Shown: positions 34,190-42,069 of the stretch, piece by piece
Layout of the letters: each line of letters opens with the position of its first letter
Position numbering within the stretch: the stretch's first letter is position 1
Assembly (NCBI GenBank): GCA_013286465.1
Contig: JABDFR010000019.1
Span: 1-46,407 of the forward strand
Reading direction: 5' to 3'
DNA length: 46,407 nt
Origin: Acidobacteriota bacterium
Lineage (GTDB): Bacteria > Acidobacteriota > Terriglobia > Acidiferrales > UBA7541
Notes under the pieces: model-generated
Databases searched by the model: none
Told to the model about the DNA's origin: nothing
What the model saw: only the letters and a program-made list of their open reading frames with translations
Program-made: the position numbers and the translations under genes

Positions 34190-37100
34190 CTATCCAGCCG
34201 CCTCGTGAGCCTTCCGTTGATACAACAAATATCCTTTAGCCGCAGCCTCTTTCTCCAATTCCGCCAATCGCCCCCGCCCCTCCGTCACTTTCCCCGCAGC
34301 AATCTCAATTTCCCCAAGCGCGAGCCGCGCCTCAAACTCCAATTCCACCAACCCCAATTTCGTAACGCCAGCCAAGACATCCTCCAGCGAAGCAATCGCC
34401 TCATCGCGATGCCCAGAAGCCGCCGTCACTCGCGCCGCAGCGATCGTCACGCTGGAAATCACATGCCGCTCTTCACTCTTCGACGCAATCGCCTTCGCCC
34501 GCGCAATCGCCTCGCGCGCCGCGTCAATCTTTTTCAATCCCAAATCAGCCTCAGCCATAACCGCCAGCGCCCCGGCCTCCAAATCCGACGTCTTCTCCCG
34601 ATGCGCCTCCTCAACAGCCTTGCCAGCCAACTCAGCGGCGCGCGCCGCATCCTTCTCATCCAGCGCCAACACCGCCAACATCGCTCCCGTTTCCGCCGCG
34701 CCAACCTTCTCCCCGATTTCATTCCGTATAGCCAGCGACTGCTCCACACTCTTCCGCGCCGCCGCCAAATCGCCCTCATCGCGCTGCACTTGGCCCAAAG
34801 TCAACAGCGAAGTCCCAGACAGATCCTTCGTGCCGGTTTCAGCGGCCAGCGCAATCGCCTCATTGATACTCTTCTCCGCGGTTTTCAAATCGCCCTGGTC
34901 AGAAAGCACCGCCCCGATATTCACAGCCGTCATCGACACGCCGTCCTTATCCCCCATCTGCCGGTAAATCGCCTGCGCGTTCTCGTACGATTTTTGCGCG
35001 CCGCGCGCGTCTCCGCGGCCGTAAAGCATGTTCCCCAGGTTGCTCGAAAGCAGTGCCACCATCGCCTGATCACCGCTCTCCTCCGCCAACGCCAGCCCAT
35101 CCCGAAACATCTTTTCCGCCCCGGAAATATCGCCCAGGATCGACGAAATGTTGGCCAAGCTGTTCAGAGTCTCCGCCTGACCGACCTTGTTGCCAATCTC
35201 GCGATTGATGGCCAACGCGTCCAGGAACATTTTCTTCGCCGCCGTCAGATCGCCCGAATCGCGCAGAATTATGGCGATTTTGTGCAATTCCACGGCTTCT
35301 TCCATCTTGTTGCCGGTTTTGCGCGAGGTCGCCAGCGCCTGCTCGTAAAGCCGCCGCGCATCTTTATTGTTGCCCTCATTCGCAAGCAGATTAGCCAGCG
35401 CATTCTGCGCGCGCGCCACGCCGGCGATATCTCCAATGGCGGCATACAAATCCTTCGCCTGCATCGACGCCTGCTCGCCTTTCTTCGGGTCGCCCAGATA
35501 TTCGTACGCCCGCGCTTCCATCAACAGCATGTCGCCCCGCAACGCCCGCGCGCCCAGCGCCTGCGCCTTCGCCTCGGTTCGCTGCGCAATTTCCAGCAGC
35601 TTCTTGAAATCTCCGCCGGTCTGTGCGATGCGCGCATCATTGATATCAATGCGTATGTCGTCGAATCCCGAAGCATGCAAGTTCCGCAGCGCGTCGACGG
35701 TCTCCTGCGCGTCCTTCAATTGGGAAGCGAGAATCTGCACCGAGACCAGCGACAATCCCGGCGCAACTTCATCGGGATAGAAATTCCACAGCGCTTTATA
35801 AATCTCGATCGCCTTACTCCACTCATGCGTCGTCTCGCGATATCTTCCCTCAATTGATAGCTGCTCTCGGCGCGACAAGCTGCCGGAAAGATCGAAAGCC
35901 GTTTTGGCTTCACCTTCCGCCTTGCTTCCGTATCCCAGGTTGGACCACACGCGCGACATCACCATGTGCGAAAGCGCGAACTTCGGCTCCAGCGCCAGCA
36001 CCTTCTGAATCAGCGGCAATGCCCCCGAGGTGTCGTAATTGCGCAAGCGTTCGATCGCCTCGCTATACAGTCGCGCTGCTTCCGGATTTGCCGGCAGTGT
36101 GGCCTGCACCATTCCCGCATCGCTCGAGGCCACCTCGCCCACGCCCAGCTTTGTACGCACCGTCGCGCCAATCCGCGACACCAGCCCAGCAATCTCCGTC
36201 TCGCTCCCCTGCGCCGACATCGAACTCAACAACTCGCCCGTCTGCGTATTCTGCAATCGCAAATCCAAACGCACCTGTCCATTCCCCAGCGCCAAATAGG
36301 ATCCCAACAAAACGTAATCGCTGCCGATGCTGGCCCGGATTTTCTGTAAAGTCGCAGCCCCGTAACTATCCGCATCCGAAAGCGAAAGATTTACTTTCAA
36401 CTGCGACACGGTCTCGCCAGGAATTGTTCGCACCTTTTCCCCGGCTCCCACTTCGGTGGTCAACATTTCCGATAGCGCAGTAGAAAGCCAAGCCTCGTCC
36501 GGCCGCCCAGAAAGATTCTTGAATCCCAGCACCGCCACCGCGGGACGAATCGATGCCGGCCGCGCCGGGATTCCCGGCTTAACGACCGGATCCACATGCA
36601 CGCGATTCAAAACCGGCACGCGATTCCGCACGCCGCCGATATTGAATCCCAGTGCCGCGCCGATTCCGAGCAAAACAGCTACGATCGCGCCGACGGTCCA
36701 CTTGCCTTTCGCAGAGAGCGGTGCGCGAACTGCCGTGCCTGACCACGAAGCCGATCCCACCGCCGCGGTCGTCAATCCCTCAATCGCCACGCGCAATTCC
36801 CGCGCAGTCTGATACCGCTGCGAAGCCGTCTTCTCCATCGCCTTGCGAATGATCGAATCGAGTCCCGCGGAAATCGATGGATTCACCGAAGCTGCCGCCG
36901 CTGGCTCCTGATGCAAAATCGCGCCCATCAACTGCGGCCCCTGCGTCTGCGGAAACGCTCGCTGCCCCGTCGCTAACTCATAGAGTACTGCACCGGTTGA
37001 GTAAATATCCGTGCGCGCATCCGTTGCCTGTCCGCTAAGCTGCTCCGGCGACATATACGGCACTGTCCCGGACACTGTCGCCGTATCCACTGAAACGCTG

Positions 37101-37597
37101 CGCGTCGAATCTCCCACAATTTCCGAATGCACCCGGCGCGCTAATCCAAAATCCAGAATCTTCAGCCATCCATCCGGCGTGACGAAAATATTGTGCGGCT
37201 TCAGATCGCAATGAATGATCCCCTGCTCGTGCGCCGCCGAAAGCCCCTCGCAAAGTTGCAAAGCCAACCGGCTGATCTCCGCCAAAGCCAAAGGCCCGCT
37301 CTTCACCTTCTCGCTAAGCGCCTCGCCAGGGATCAATTCCAAAGCCAGAAAATCCACCCCATCCTGGCTGGCAAATTCATAAACCGTCTCAATGTTCGGG
37401 TGATTTAGCCTAGCGAGCGCCAAAGCTTCCTTGCGGAACTGCCGTCGCGCCGCCTCGTCCGCCAGCATCCCGGCAGGCAGCACCTTAAGCGCAACATCGC
37501 GGTCAAGCTGCTCGTCATGAGCGCGGTAAACCTCGCCCATGCCGCCAGCCCCAATCTTCTCAATGATGAGGTAGTGCCCCAGTCCGCTACCGATCAT
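34190..37597 (-). CDS. membrane Ser/Thr protein kinase with long TPR domain, HCD variant
   Basis: The product is 1135 aa from ATG at 37597; the frame extends upstream but the kinase fold starts IGSGLGHYLIIEKIGAGGMG. Lys38 (VALK) and DFG at 149-151 are present, but the catalytic loop reads HCDLKPHN, with Cys in place of the usual Arg before Asp131, so this is a non-RD kinase. The kinase domain runs to about 290; a transmembrane helix (WTVGAIVAVLLGIGAALGF) follows. The outer part begins with a TolB-like sheet (RPAVAVLGFKNLSGRPDEAW) and ends in fifteen or more regular TPRs of the NB-ARC-associated type (GNLLYGRGDARGAQKSYENA-like). The kinase is paralogous to, but more distant from, the other two. 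Confidence 0.93.
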   Translation of the reverse strand: MIGSGLGHYLIIEKIGAGGMGEVYRAHDEQLDRDVALKVLPAGMLADEAARRQFRKEALALARLNHPNIETVYEFASQDGVDFLALELIPGEALSEKVKSGPLALAEISRLALQLCEGLSAAHEQGIIHCDLKPHNIFVTPDGWLKILDFGLARRVHSEIVGDSTRSVSVDTATVSGTVPYMSPEQLSGQATDARTDIYSTGAVLYELATGQRAFPQTQGPQLMGAILHQEPAAAASVNPSISAGLDSIIRKAMEKTASQRYQTARELRVAIEGLTTAAVGSASWSGTAVRAPLSAKGKWTVGAIVAVLLGIGAALGFNIGGVRNRVPVLNRVHVDPVVKPGIPARPASIRPAVAVLGFKNLSGRPDEAWLSTALSEMLTTEVGAGEKVRTIPGETVSQLKVNLSLSDADSYGAATLQKIRASIGSDYVLLGSYLALGNGQVRLDLRLQNTQTGELLSSMSAQGSETEIAGLVSRIGATVRTKLGVGEVASSDAGMVQATLPANPEAARLYSEAIERLRNYDTSGALPLIQKVLALEPKFALSHMVMSRVWSNLGYGSKAEGEAKTAFDLSGSLSRREQLSIEGRYRETTHEWSKAIEIYKALWNFYPDEVAPGLSLVSVQILASQLKDAQETVDALRNLHASGFDDIRIDINDARIAQTGGDFKKLLEIAQRTEAKAQALGARALRGDMLLMEARAYEYLGDPKKGEQASMQAKDLYAAIGDIAGVARAQNALANLLANEGNNKDARRLYEQALATSRKTGNKMEEAVELHKIAIILRDSGDLTAAKKMFLDALAINREIGNKVGQAETLNSLANISSILGDISGAEKMFRDGLALAEESGDQAMVALLSSNLGNMLYGRGDARGAQKSYENAQAIYRQMGDKDGVSMTAVNIGAVLSDQGDLKTAEKSINEAIALAAETGTKDLSGTSLLTLGQVQRDEGDLAAARKSVEQSLAIRNEIGEKVGAAETGAMLAVLALDEKDAARAAELAGKAVEEAHREKTSDLEAGALAVMAEADLGLKKIDAAREAIARAKAIASKSEERHVISSVTIAAARVTAASGHRDEAIASLEDVLAGVTKLGLVELEFEARLALGEIEIAAGKVTEGRGRLAELEKEAAAKGYLLYQRKAHEAAG

Positions 37598-37671
37598 GAA
37601 AAAATCACCAGCCTCCGCGCGCAAATGGTAGACCCCACCCAAACCCAAGTCAACGAACGCGCCTTCAGTAG

Positions 37672-37694
37672 GGGAGGGTTCTTTAGACCCTCCC
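37672..37694. terminator. hairpin downstream of the rsmG-par-bactofilin group
   Basis: GGGAGGGT (37672-37679) and ACCCTCCC (37687-37694) form an 8-bp stem with a TCTTTAG loop. GCTTTT follows on the plus strand. On the minus strand it is about 170 bases after the bactofilin stop, so it could end that transcript. Confidence 0.45.
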
Positions 37695-37860
37695 GCTTTT
37701 CGGCCCTCTTGCCTTTGCGATTAAAAGCACCCATCAAACAAACACGGATCAGTTGAGGAAAATTTGGGGTGAGACTTCAATAACGGAAGGAAACTTCGAG
37801 TTCGTGAATGCCTTGCAAGAGCTCCAAGAAATCTTAAATCACAAAAGGCCGTCGAACGAT

Positions 37861-38274
37861 CTACCCTCTGCCCGCCGCGCGAATCGGAATCGCCACGATC
37901 CTGCCATTCGAACTCTCCGGAATCATGTGGCAAGTCCCCTCGAAGACCGCGCCAGCCTCAATCAACAAACATTTTGCGTGTACCTCGCCGCTGACCACGC
38001 CCTTCTCATGAATCTCCACGCGGTCGAGTGCGCGCACAATGCCCTTAAATTTTCCGCCGACAATCACCACGCGCGCCTCGAGCTGGCCCTCAACATCCGC
38101 CTCATCGCCAAGTATCAACATGCTCTGGGATTTCAAAGTCCCCTGCACATGCGAATTCACCCGCAGCGTCCCGGAGCTCTCGATGTCGCCAACTACGCGG
38201 ATCCCGCGCTCAAGAAACCCAGTCCACTCATCGGACGAGTCTGTAATCTTCCGCTCCAGCCAATCCCACGGCAA
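37861..38274 (-). CDS. bactofilin-family cytoskeletal protein
   Basis: The product is 137 aa. The central bactofilin beta-helix (about 25-120) shows the regular repeat of Gly and hydrophobics: IRVVGDIESSGTLRVNSHVQ, GTLKSQSMLILGDEADVEGQ, LEARVVIVGGKFKGIVRALD and KGVVSGEVHAKCLLIEAGAV. Bactofilins polymerise without nucleotides and organise cell-pole or wall functions. The start is TTG at 38274 after a G-rich stretch. It follows parB on the same strand with about 100 bases and a REP-B copy between. In Myxococcus xanthus bactofilin genes are next to parABpadC and scaffold the ParABS system, so this neighbourhood may be functional (inference). Confidence 0.9.
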   Translation of the reverse strand: MPWDWLERKITDSSDEWTGFLERGIRVVGDIESSGTLRVNSHVQGTLKSQSMLILGDEADVEGQLEARVVIVGGKFKGIVRALDRVEIHEKGVVSGEVHAKCLLIEAGAVFEGTCHMIPESSNGRIVAIPIRAAGRG

Positions 38275-38319
38275 TTTTCGAGTCCCCCCGCGATGCCAAA
38301 TTCGTAAGCAGTCGCTCCT

Positions 38320-38354
38320 CGTAGGGCCCGCGCTTTATGCCGGGCCTCTTCATG
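38320..38354 (+). repeat. REP-B copy 2
   Basis: CGTAGGGCCCGCGCTTTATG followed by CCGGGCCTCTTCATG, essentially identical to 21938-21973. It lies between parB and the bactofilin gene. Confidence 0.88.
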
Positions 38355-38373
38355 CGCAATTTCTACTACATTT

Positions 38374-39360
38374 CTAGTGTTCGATCATCAGCAAATCGTA
38401 AAGCGTCCCCAAGTACTCGTTCTCGTAGTAGTGAAATATCAAGTGCCCGCCCTTACCCCCGACAAACGGCTTCAAAGTAACTTTCGTCCCGTACTTCTGC
38501 TCCATCAAACCTAACATGTGCTTCACATTAGGATCATTGATGCTGACCGATCCAGGCTTCGGTGGCACCGCAGCGCTTTTGTGCGTCATCCGTTCGATCT
38601 GCCGCACCGAAATGCGCCCGCGCGCAGCCTTCTTCGCCGCATCGAGCTGCATCACCGGATCACTGATCGTCACCAGTGCGCGCGCATGGCTGGCCGAGAT
38701 TTCACCCGTCGCGATCATCTTTTGCACCTGGCGATCAAGCTTCAGCAGTCGGGTTGAATTCGAAATCGCGCTGCGGCTCTTCCCGGTGCGCTCGGCGATC
38801 TGCTCATGAGTCATTCCGAAATCGTGAGACAAGCGATCAAACGCCATTGCTTCTTCCAGCGGATTCAAATCTTCGCGCTGCAAATTTTCGATGAGCGTCA
38901 ACTCCGCGGCCTTCTCATCGGAAACATCGCGCAAAATTGCCGGAATGCGCTGCAGTGAAGCCGCTTGCGCCGCACGCCAACGTCTCTCGCCGGCGATGAG
39001 CTGGAACCGCGGCCCGTTTCGACGCGCCAGCACGGGCTGAATAATTCCGCTCGCAATTATGGACGCGGCCAATTCGTCCATCGCAGTCTGATCGAATTTC
39101 ACACGAGGTTGGTGCGGACTAGGGTCGATCAAATCGATGTCGATCATGACGACGATTTCGCTGCCGGATGCTAGAGCCGATGACGTAGCTGCGGCTGCGC
39201 TTGGGCCCACGCTCGCTGCCAGGCTCGGAACAGTGCTTGCGGGCGCTGTCGCAGAAGGTGTCGAAGATGCATTCGTATTTTTGTCGTCCGTCGGCGGGTT
39301 CACGAGCGCCGGCTCGCGAATTAACGCGCTAAGCCCCCGCCCCAAAGCGTTTCGTGCCAT
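38374..39360 (-). CDS. parB: chromosome partitioning protein ParB
   Basis: The product is 328 aa. The N-terminal MARNALGRGLSALIREP is the ParA-interacting tail, then a long Ala/Thr/Ser linker. The CTPase/ParB-N core has IDPSPHQPRVKFD, GERRWRAAQAASLQ and LTLIENLQREDLNPLEEAMA; the parS-binding helix-turn-helix is EQIAERTGKSRSAISNSTRL; and the C-terminal part dimerises. ParB loads at parS (two sites are visible at 40202-40252), clamps DNA with CTP and spreads. Its start overlaps the parA stop by 32 bases. A bactofilin gene follows. Confidence 0.96.
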   Translation of the reverse strand: MARNALGRGLSALIREPALVNPPTDDKNTNASSTPSATAPASTVPSLAASVGPSAAAATSSALASGSEIVVMIDIDLIDPSPHQPRVKFDQTAMDELAASIIASGIIQPVLARRNGPRFQLIAGERRWRAAQAASLQRIPAILRDVSDEKAAELTLIENLQREDLNPLEEAMAFDRLSHDFGMTHEQIAERTGKSRSAISNSTRLLKLDRQVQKMIATGEISASHARALVTISDPVMQLDAAKKAARGRISVRQIERMTHKSAAVPPKPGSVSINDPNVKHMLGLMEQKYGTKVTLKPFVGGKGGHLIFHYYENEYLGTLYDLLMIEH

Positions 39361-40114
39361 AGGCTACAACCTCCTTCGCGAGCTGGAGATAGCTCTCCGC
39401 CCCTTTACTATGTATGTCGTAAAACATTACAGGCTTACCATGGCTGGGCGCTTCCGCCAACCGTACGTTCCGCGGAATTACGGTCTCGTAGACCTGCGCG
39501 CCGAAGAAGCTACGCAAGTCCGCCGCGACTTGTTTAGAGAGCGTCGTGCGGTCATCGTACATCGTGAGCAGAATCCCTTCGATGGCAAGCGACGGATTAA
39601 TTGTCCGCCTCAGCCGCATCAGCGTATCAAGCAGCTCTGACACGCCTTCGAGTGCCAGATACTCCGTTTGGATTGGAACCAAAACCGAGTCAGCCGCGGC
39701 GAGAGCATTAAGCGTAAGTAGATCGAGGGCTGGCGGACAGTCAATCAGAATATAGTCATAGTTCTGTTTGAGCTGATCGACGATGGCCTTCAGCCGATAT
39801 TCGCGGTTTTCTACGTCCACTAGCTCGATGGCGGCGCCAACCAGGTTCTTATCTGAGGGAATGAGGTCGAGACCCTCTACCTGAGTCTTCAGCAAGACCC
39901 TATCGATAGATTCATTCAGAATCAGTAGGTTGTAGAGGGTCCGACGGGCTGGATCTTTGGCAAAACCAAGGGCGGTGGACATATTCCCTTGGGAATCGCA
40001 ATCGATGGCGAGTGTGCGGCGTTCAGTAGCGGCTAGCGATGCTCCGAGGTTGACAGTGGTGGTGGTCTTACCGACGCCGCCCTTCTGATTGGCAATGGCG
40101 ATAACTCGCCCCAA
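39329..40114 (-). CDS. parA: chromosome partitioning ATPase ParA (Soj)
   Basis: The product is 261 aa. A deviant Walker A is at residues 10-18 (QKGGVGKTTTTVNLGASLAA), followed by LAIDCDSQGNMSTALGF and YDYILIDCPPALDLLTLNAL (switch and Walker B), then PIQTEYLALEGVSELLDT. ParA forms ATP-dependent DNA-bound gradients that move ParB-parS to the cell pole. The start is TTG at 40114, preceded by GAGGGG. The upstream gap to rsmG carries a parS-like site and a 9-bp hairpin. Confidence 0.96.
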   Translation of the reverse strand: MGRVIAIANQKGGVGKTTTTVNLGASLAATERRTLAIDCDSQGNMSTALGFAKDPARRTLYNLLILNESIDRVLLKTQVEGLDLIPSDKNLVGAAIELVDVENREYRLKAIVDQLKQNYDYILIDCPPALDLLTLNALAAADSVLVPIQTEYLALEGVSELLDTLMRLRRTINPSLAIEGILLTMYDDRTTLSKQVAADLRSFFGAQVYETVIPRNVRLAEAPSHGKPVMFYDIHSKGAESYLQLAKEVVAYGTKRFGAGA

Positions 40115-40167
40115 ATTTCCCCCTCGAGCGACGCGAATCTACCAGAATTCTCGGGAAATGCGCAAGG

Positions 40168-40194
40168 GCAAATGTGCATGAAAGACACATTTGC
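40168..40194. promoter_or_regulatory. 9-bp hairpin in the rsmG-parA gap
   Basis: GCAAATGTG (40168-40176) and CACATTTGC (40186-40194) form a perfect stem around CATGAAAGA. It lies between the parS-like site and parA, 54 bases from the parA start. It may be a transcript end for rsmG, a leader structure or a protein-binding inverted repeat. Confidence 0.45.
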
Positions 40195-40201
40195 GAGGAA
40201 T

Positions 40202-40217
40202 TGTTTTACGTGAAACA
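40202..40217. promoter_or_regulatory. parS-like site with one mismatch
   Basis: TGTTTTACGTGAAACA differs from the parS consensus TGTTTCACGTGAAACA at one base. It lies just after the rsmG stop, 20 bases from the perfect parS copy, which suggests a ParB loading cluster. Confidence 0.8.
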
Positions 40218-40218
40218 T

Positions 40219-40911
40219 CTAGCTGGCCGGTTCAAATGTTTCACGTGAAACATTTTCTTGCGGGCGCGGCTCTCCGATAACGATAAGCCGGTGTTTCGTC
40301 TGAGGGATTACGAAGGGAACGAGCCACTTCACGGATTTCCTGCGTTCCAGTTCGAGTCGGCCGTCCGGCCCTGTCCAAACCATGATGTGCCCGCCGGGCG
40401 CGAGTACCGACTCGGCCCACTCAGCAAACTCCAAGAACTGGCCCAGCGCTCGGGCCATGACGATATCATACGGAATGTCCGGCCTGCGAACATCCTCGTA
40501 GCGCTTCTGGATGATTTCGACATCTTTAAGTTCGAGAGTGCGAACAACCTCGGCGAGAAACGCGCATTTCTTGGCATTTGGCTCAATAAGCGTCAGCCGG
40601 AGCGACGGAACGAACATTTTCAGTGGGATTCCTGGAAATCCAGCGCCAGTTCCAACGTCGGCGAGCCGACCATGAACTTTGACGACCGTTTTTATCGCCA
40701 GTAGGCTCTCAGCGAAGTGCGTTCGCACGATTTCCTCGGGAGATGTGATCGAAGTGAGCGAAATTCGCCGATTCCAGCGAAGTAGCAGTTCGATGTAAGT
40801 ACGAACCTGTTCGCAGAATTGATTCCTGACCGCTAGGTCTAGCGATTCGAGCGAGGCGCGAATATCCTTGGCGCTAATCGAACTCGACGGAGTCGATTCT
40901 TTGGTCGACAT
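40219..40911 (-). CDS. rsmG: 16S rRNA (guanine527-N7)-methyltransferase RsmG (GidB)
   Basis: The product is 230 aa. An N-terminal helical region leads to the SAM site GRLADVGTGAGFPGIPLKMF, then LTLIEPNAKKCAFLAEVVRT and DIVMARALGQF. RsmG methylates G527 of 16S rRNA; its loss gives low-level streptomycin resistance. It precedes parA-parB on the minus strand, a common origin-proximal order. The 3' end encodes NVSRETFEPAS, where NVSRET is the translation of a perfect parS site (40237-40252), as known from other bacteria. Confidence 0.96.
   Translation of the reverse strand: MSTKESTPSSSISAKDIRASLESLDLAVRNQFCEQVRTYIELLLRWNRRISLTSITSPEEIVRTHFAESLLAIKTVVKVHGRLADVGTGAGFPGIPLKMFVPSLRLTLIEPNAKKCAFLAEVVRTLELKDVEIIQKRYEDVRRPDIPYDIVMARALGQFLEFAEWAESVLAPGGHIMVWTGPDGRLELERRKSVKWLVPFVIPQTKHRLIVIGEPRPQENVSRETFEPAS
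40237..40252. promoter_or_regulatory. parS site, perfect consensus
   Basis: TGTTTCACGTGAAACA is the full 16-bp palindrome bound by chromosomal ParB proteins, here within the rsmG coding sequence and next to parA and parB. Confidence 0.96.
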
Positions 40912-40956
40912 CGGACTAGGGCCTCGAAGGCGGCAGGCAAACGCGGGCGGACAGTC

Positions 40957-41739
40957 TCATGGATTTGAGTCGGCACCAGCCGAGATTGCACTCGCACCTT
41001 CTAGCGCCGGCGGGGTGCGCGGCCGCAGCAGGCGCGGGGCGAGCAGGCCAACCGAGAGGTCCGCAACGAAATGCGCCGCCATCGTTGGAATGAGAGTGCC
41101 CGTCCAGGCGCGCACGGCTGAAAAAATTGCGCCGGCAAAAAATGTGACGACTAATCCGCGGCGACCCTGATACAAATGCGCGAGCGAGAAGAACACCGCC
41201 GCGCCGAGAATCGCTATAGCGATGGAACCCTTCGAGACGTTTAGGAATAATCGCTGGATGAAACCGCGATAGATGATCTCTTCGCAGAGAGCCACGGTCG
41301 TAACCAACGCGAAAAACGCCAGGCGTTCAGGCGCGTTGTGCGGCATTAGCTTCAGCGTGAGCGCCCGCATGAAGCCTTGTTTGTCGCTCGGGAGCGAAGC
41401 GAGCCGACGAATGCTCACTGCTTGATTGAAGCTAATCAGAGCGGAAAGTCCGACGCCAACGACGGCCGCGAGCCACGGCGATGGCAGCGACAGGCCAAGA
41501 TCCGCAAGGCGATACCCGTGCGCGACGGCGCGCCAGAGGATGATTCCGGTAGCCAGCCACTGAAATGCGATTGTCGAGGCATAGAGGGCGATGCGATCGA
41601 CGCTCGTCAGTGCGTCGCGGCGCATCAATGCGCGAACGCGGACGGCGCCGCGCCATGGAACAACGATGGCTAGAACAATTAAGATGACGATGAAATCCCA
41701 TGGCAGCGCGGCTGGTAGCATCGCTACCGATAAGAGCAC
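40957..41739 (-). CDS. CPBP-family intramembrane metalloprotease
   Basis: The product is up to 260 aa with about seven hydrophobic segments. The CPBP (Abi/CAAX protease-like) motifs are all there: CEEIIYRGFIQRLF with the EExxxR box, FFSLAHLYQGRRG with FxxxH, and AAHFVADL with the C-terminal HxxxD. Eukaryotic relatives cleave prenylated CAAX proteins; bacterial ones process small peptides or give bacteriocin self-protection, and the substrate is unknown here. The start is GTG at 41739 or ATG at 41721. It is 45 bases upstream of rsmG on the same strand, possibly the first gene of that transcript. Confidence 0.88.
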   Translation of the reverse strand: MLLSVAMLPAALPWDFIVILIVLAIVVPWRGAVRVRALMRRDALTSVDRIALYASTIAFQWLATGIILWRAVAHGYRLADLGLSLPSPWLAAVVGVGLSALISFNQAVSIRRLASLPSDKQGFMRALTLKLMPHNAPERLAFFALVTTVALCEEIIYRGFIQRLFLNVSKGSIAIAILGAAVFFSLAHLYQGRRGLVVTFFAGAIFSAVRAWTGTLIPTMAAHFVADLSVGLLAPRLLRPRTPPALEGASAISAGADSNP

Positions 41740-41833
41740 GAACCGTGCTGTGATTCAAGAGTGATGGCGTTGTGTTCGCGCATTGTTCTTGTCTGCATGT
41801 GAATTACAAATCTGGGAGGATTCCGAAGCGCAT

Positions 41834-41855
41834 GGCCCGCGCTTTATGCCGGGCC
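41834..41855 (+). repeat. REP-B copy 3
   Basis: GGCCCGCGCTTTATGCCGGG followed by CC. It faces copy 4 (41955-41985) in the same intergenic region, about 100 bases apart in inverted orientation. Confidence 0.85.
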
Positions 41856-41954
41856 ATTTCATAGTAGATTTGCGGCAAAATTGCGGCGCGGGACATACGA
41901 TCATAGTTGCGTTTTCGATATGCGCAAATCGCGACCGTGCGTTACATTTTACCC

Positions 41955-41985
41955 AAGAGGCCCGGCATAAAGCGCGGACCCTACG
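41955..41985 (-). repeat. REP-B copy 4 (inverted)
   Basis: Read on the plus strand, AAGAGGCCCGGCATAAAGCG followed by CGGACCCTACG. With copy 3 it makes a long inverted repeat in the CPBP-purD gap (41740-42069). The rest of this gap is AT-richer but has no recognisable DnaA box. Confidence 0.85.
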
Positions 41986-42005
41986 AAATGCGAATGCTTG
42001 GGTAG

Positions 42006-42034
42006 TTGACAGGTTGGCTGGTTGCGCTTATCTT
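42006..42034 (+). promoter_or_regulatory. promoter of purD
   Basis: TTGACA (42006-42011), 17-base spacer and TATCTT (42029-42034), with transcription expected near 42041, 29 bases before the purD ATG. It is one of the best promoter matches in the window. Confidence 0.7.
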
Positions 42035-42069
42035 GCGTTTTCGTTTTGGAAGGAAATTCGCCTGGCGAT

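Noticed and set aside
34160..35857. Long plus-strand frame (565 aa) opposite the third kinase
   Set aside because: It is antisense to a well-supported kinase-TPR gene and its translation is low-complexity Arg/Gln/His/Leu-rich, the product of the C-rich strand.
41740..42069. CPBP-purD gap as the replication origin itself
   Set aside because: No TTATCCACA-like DnaA boxes or AT-rich unwinding element that I can see; only the skew and parS position point to this area.
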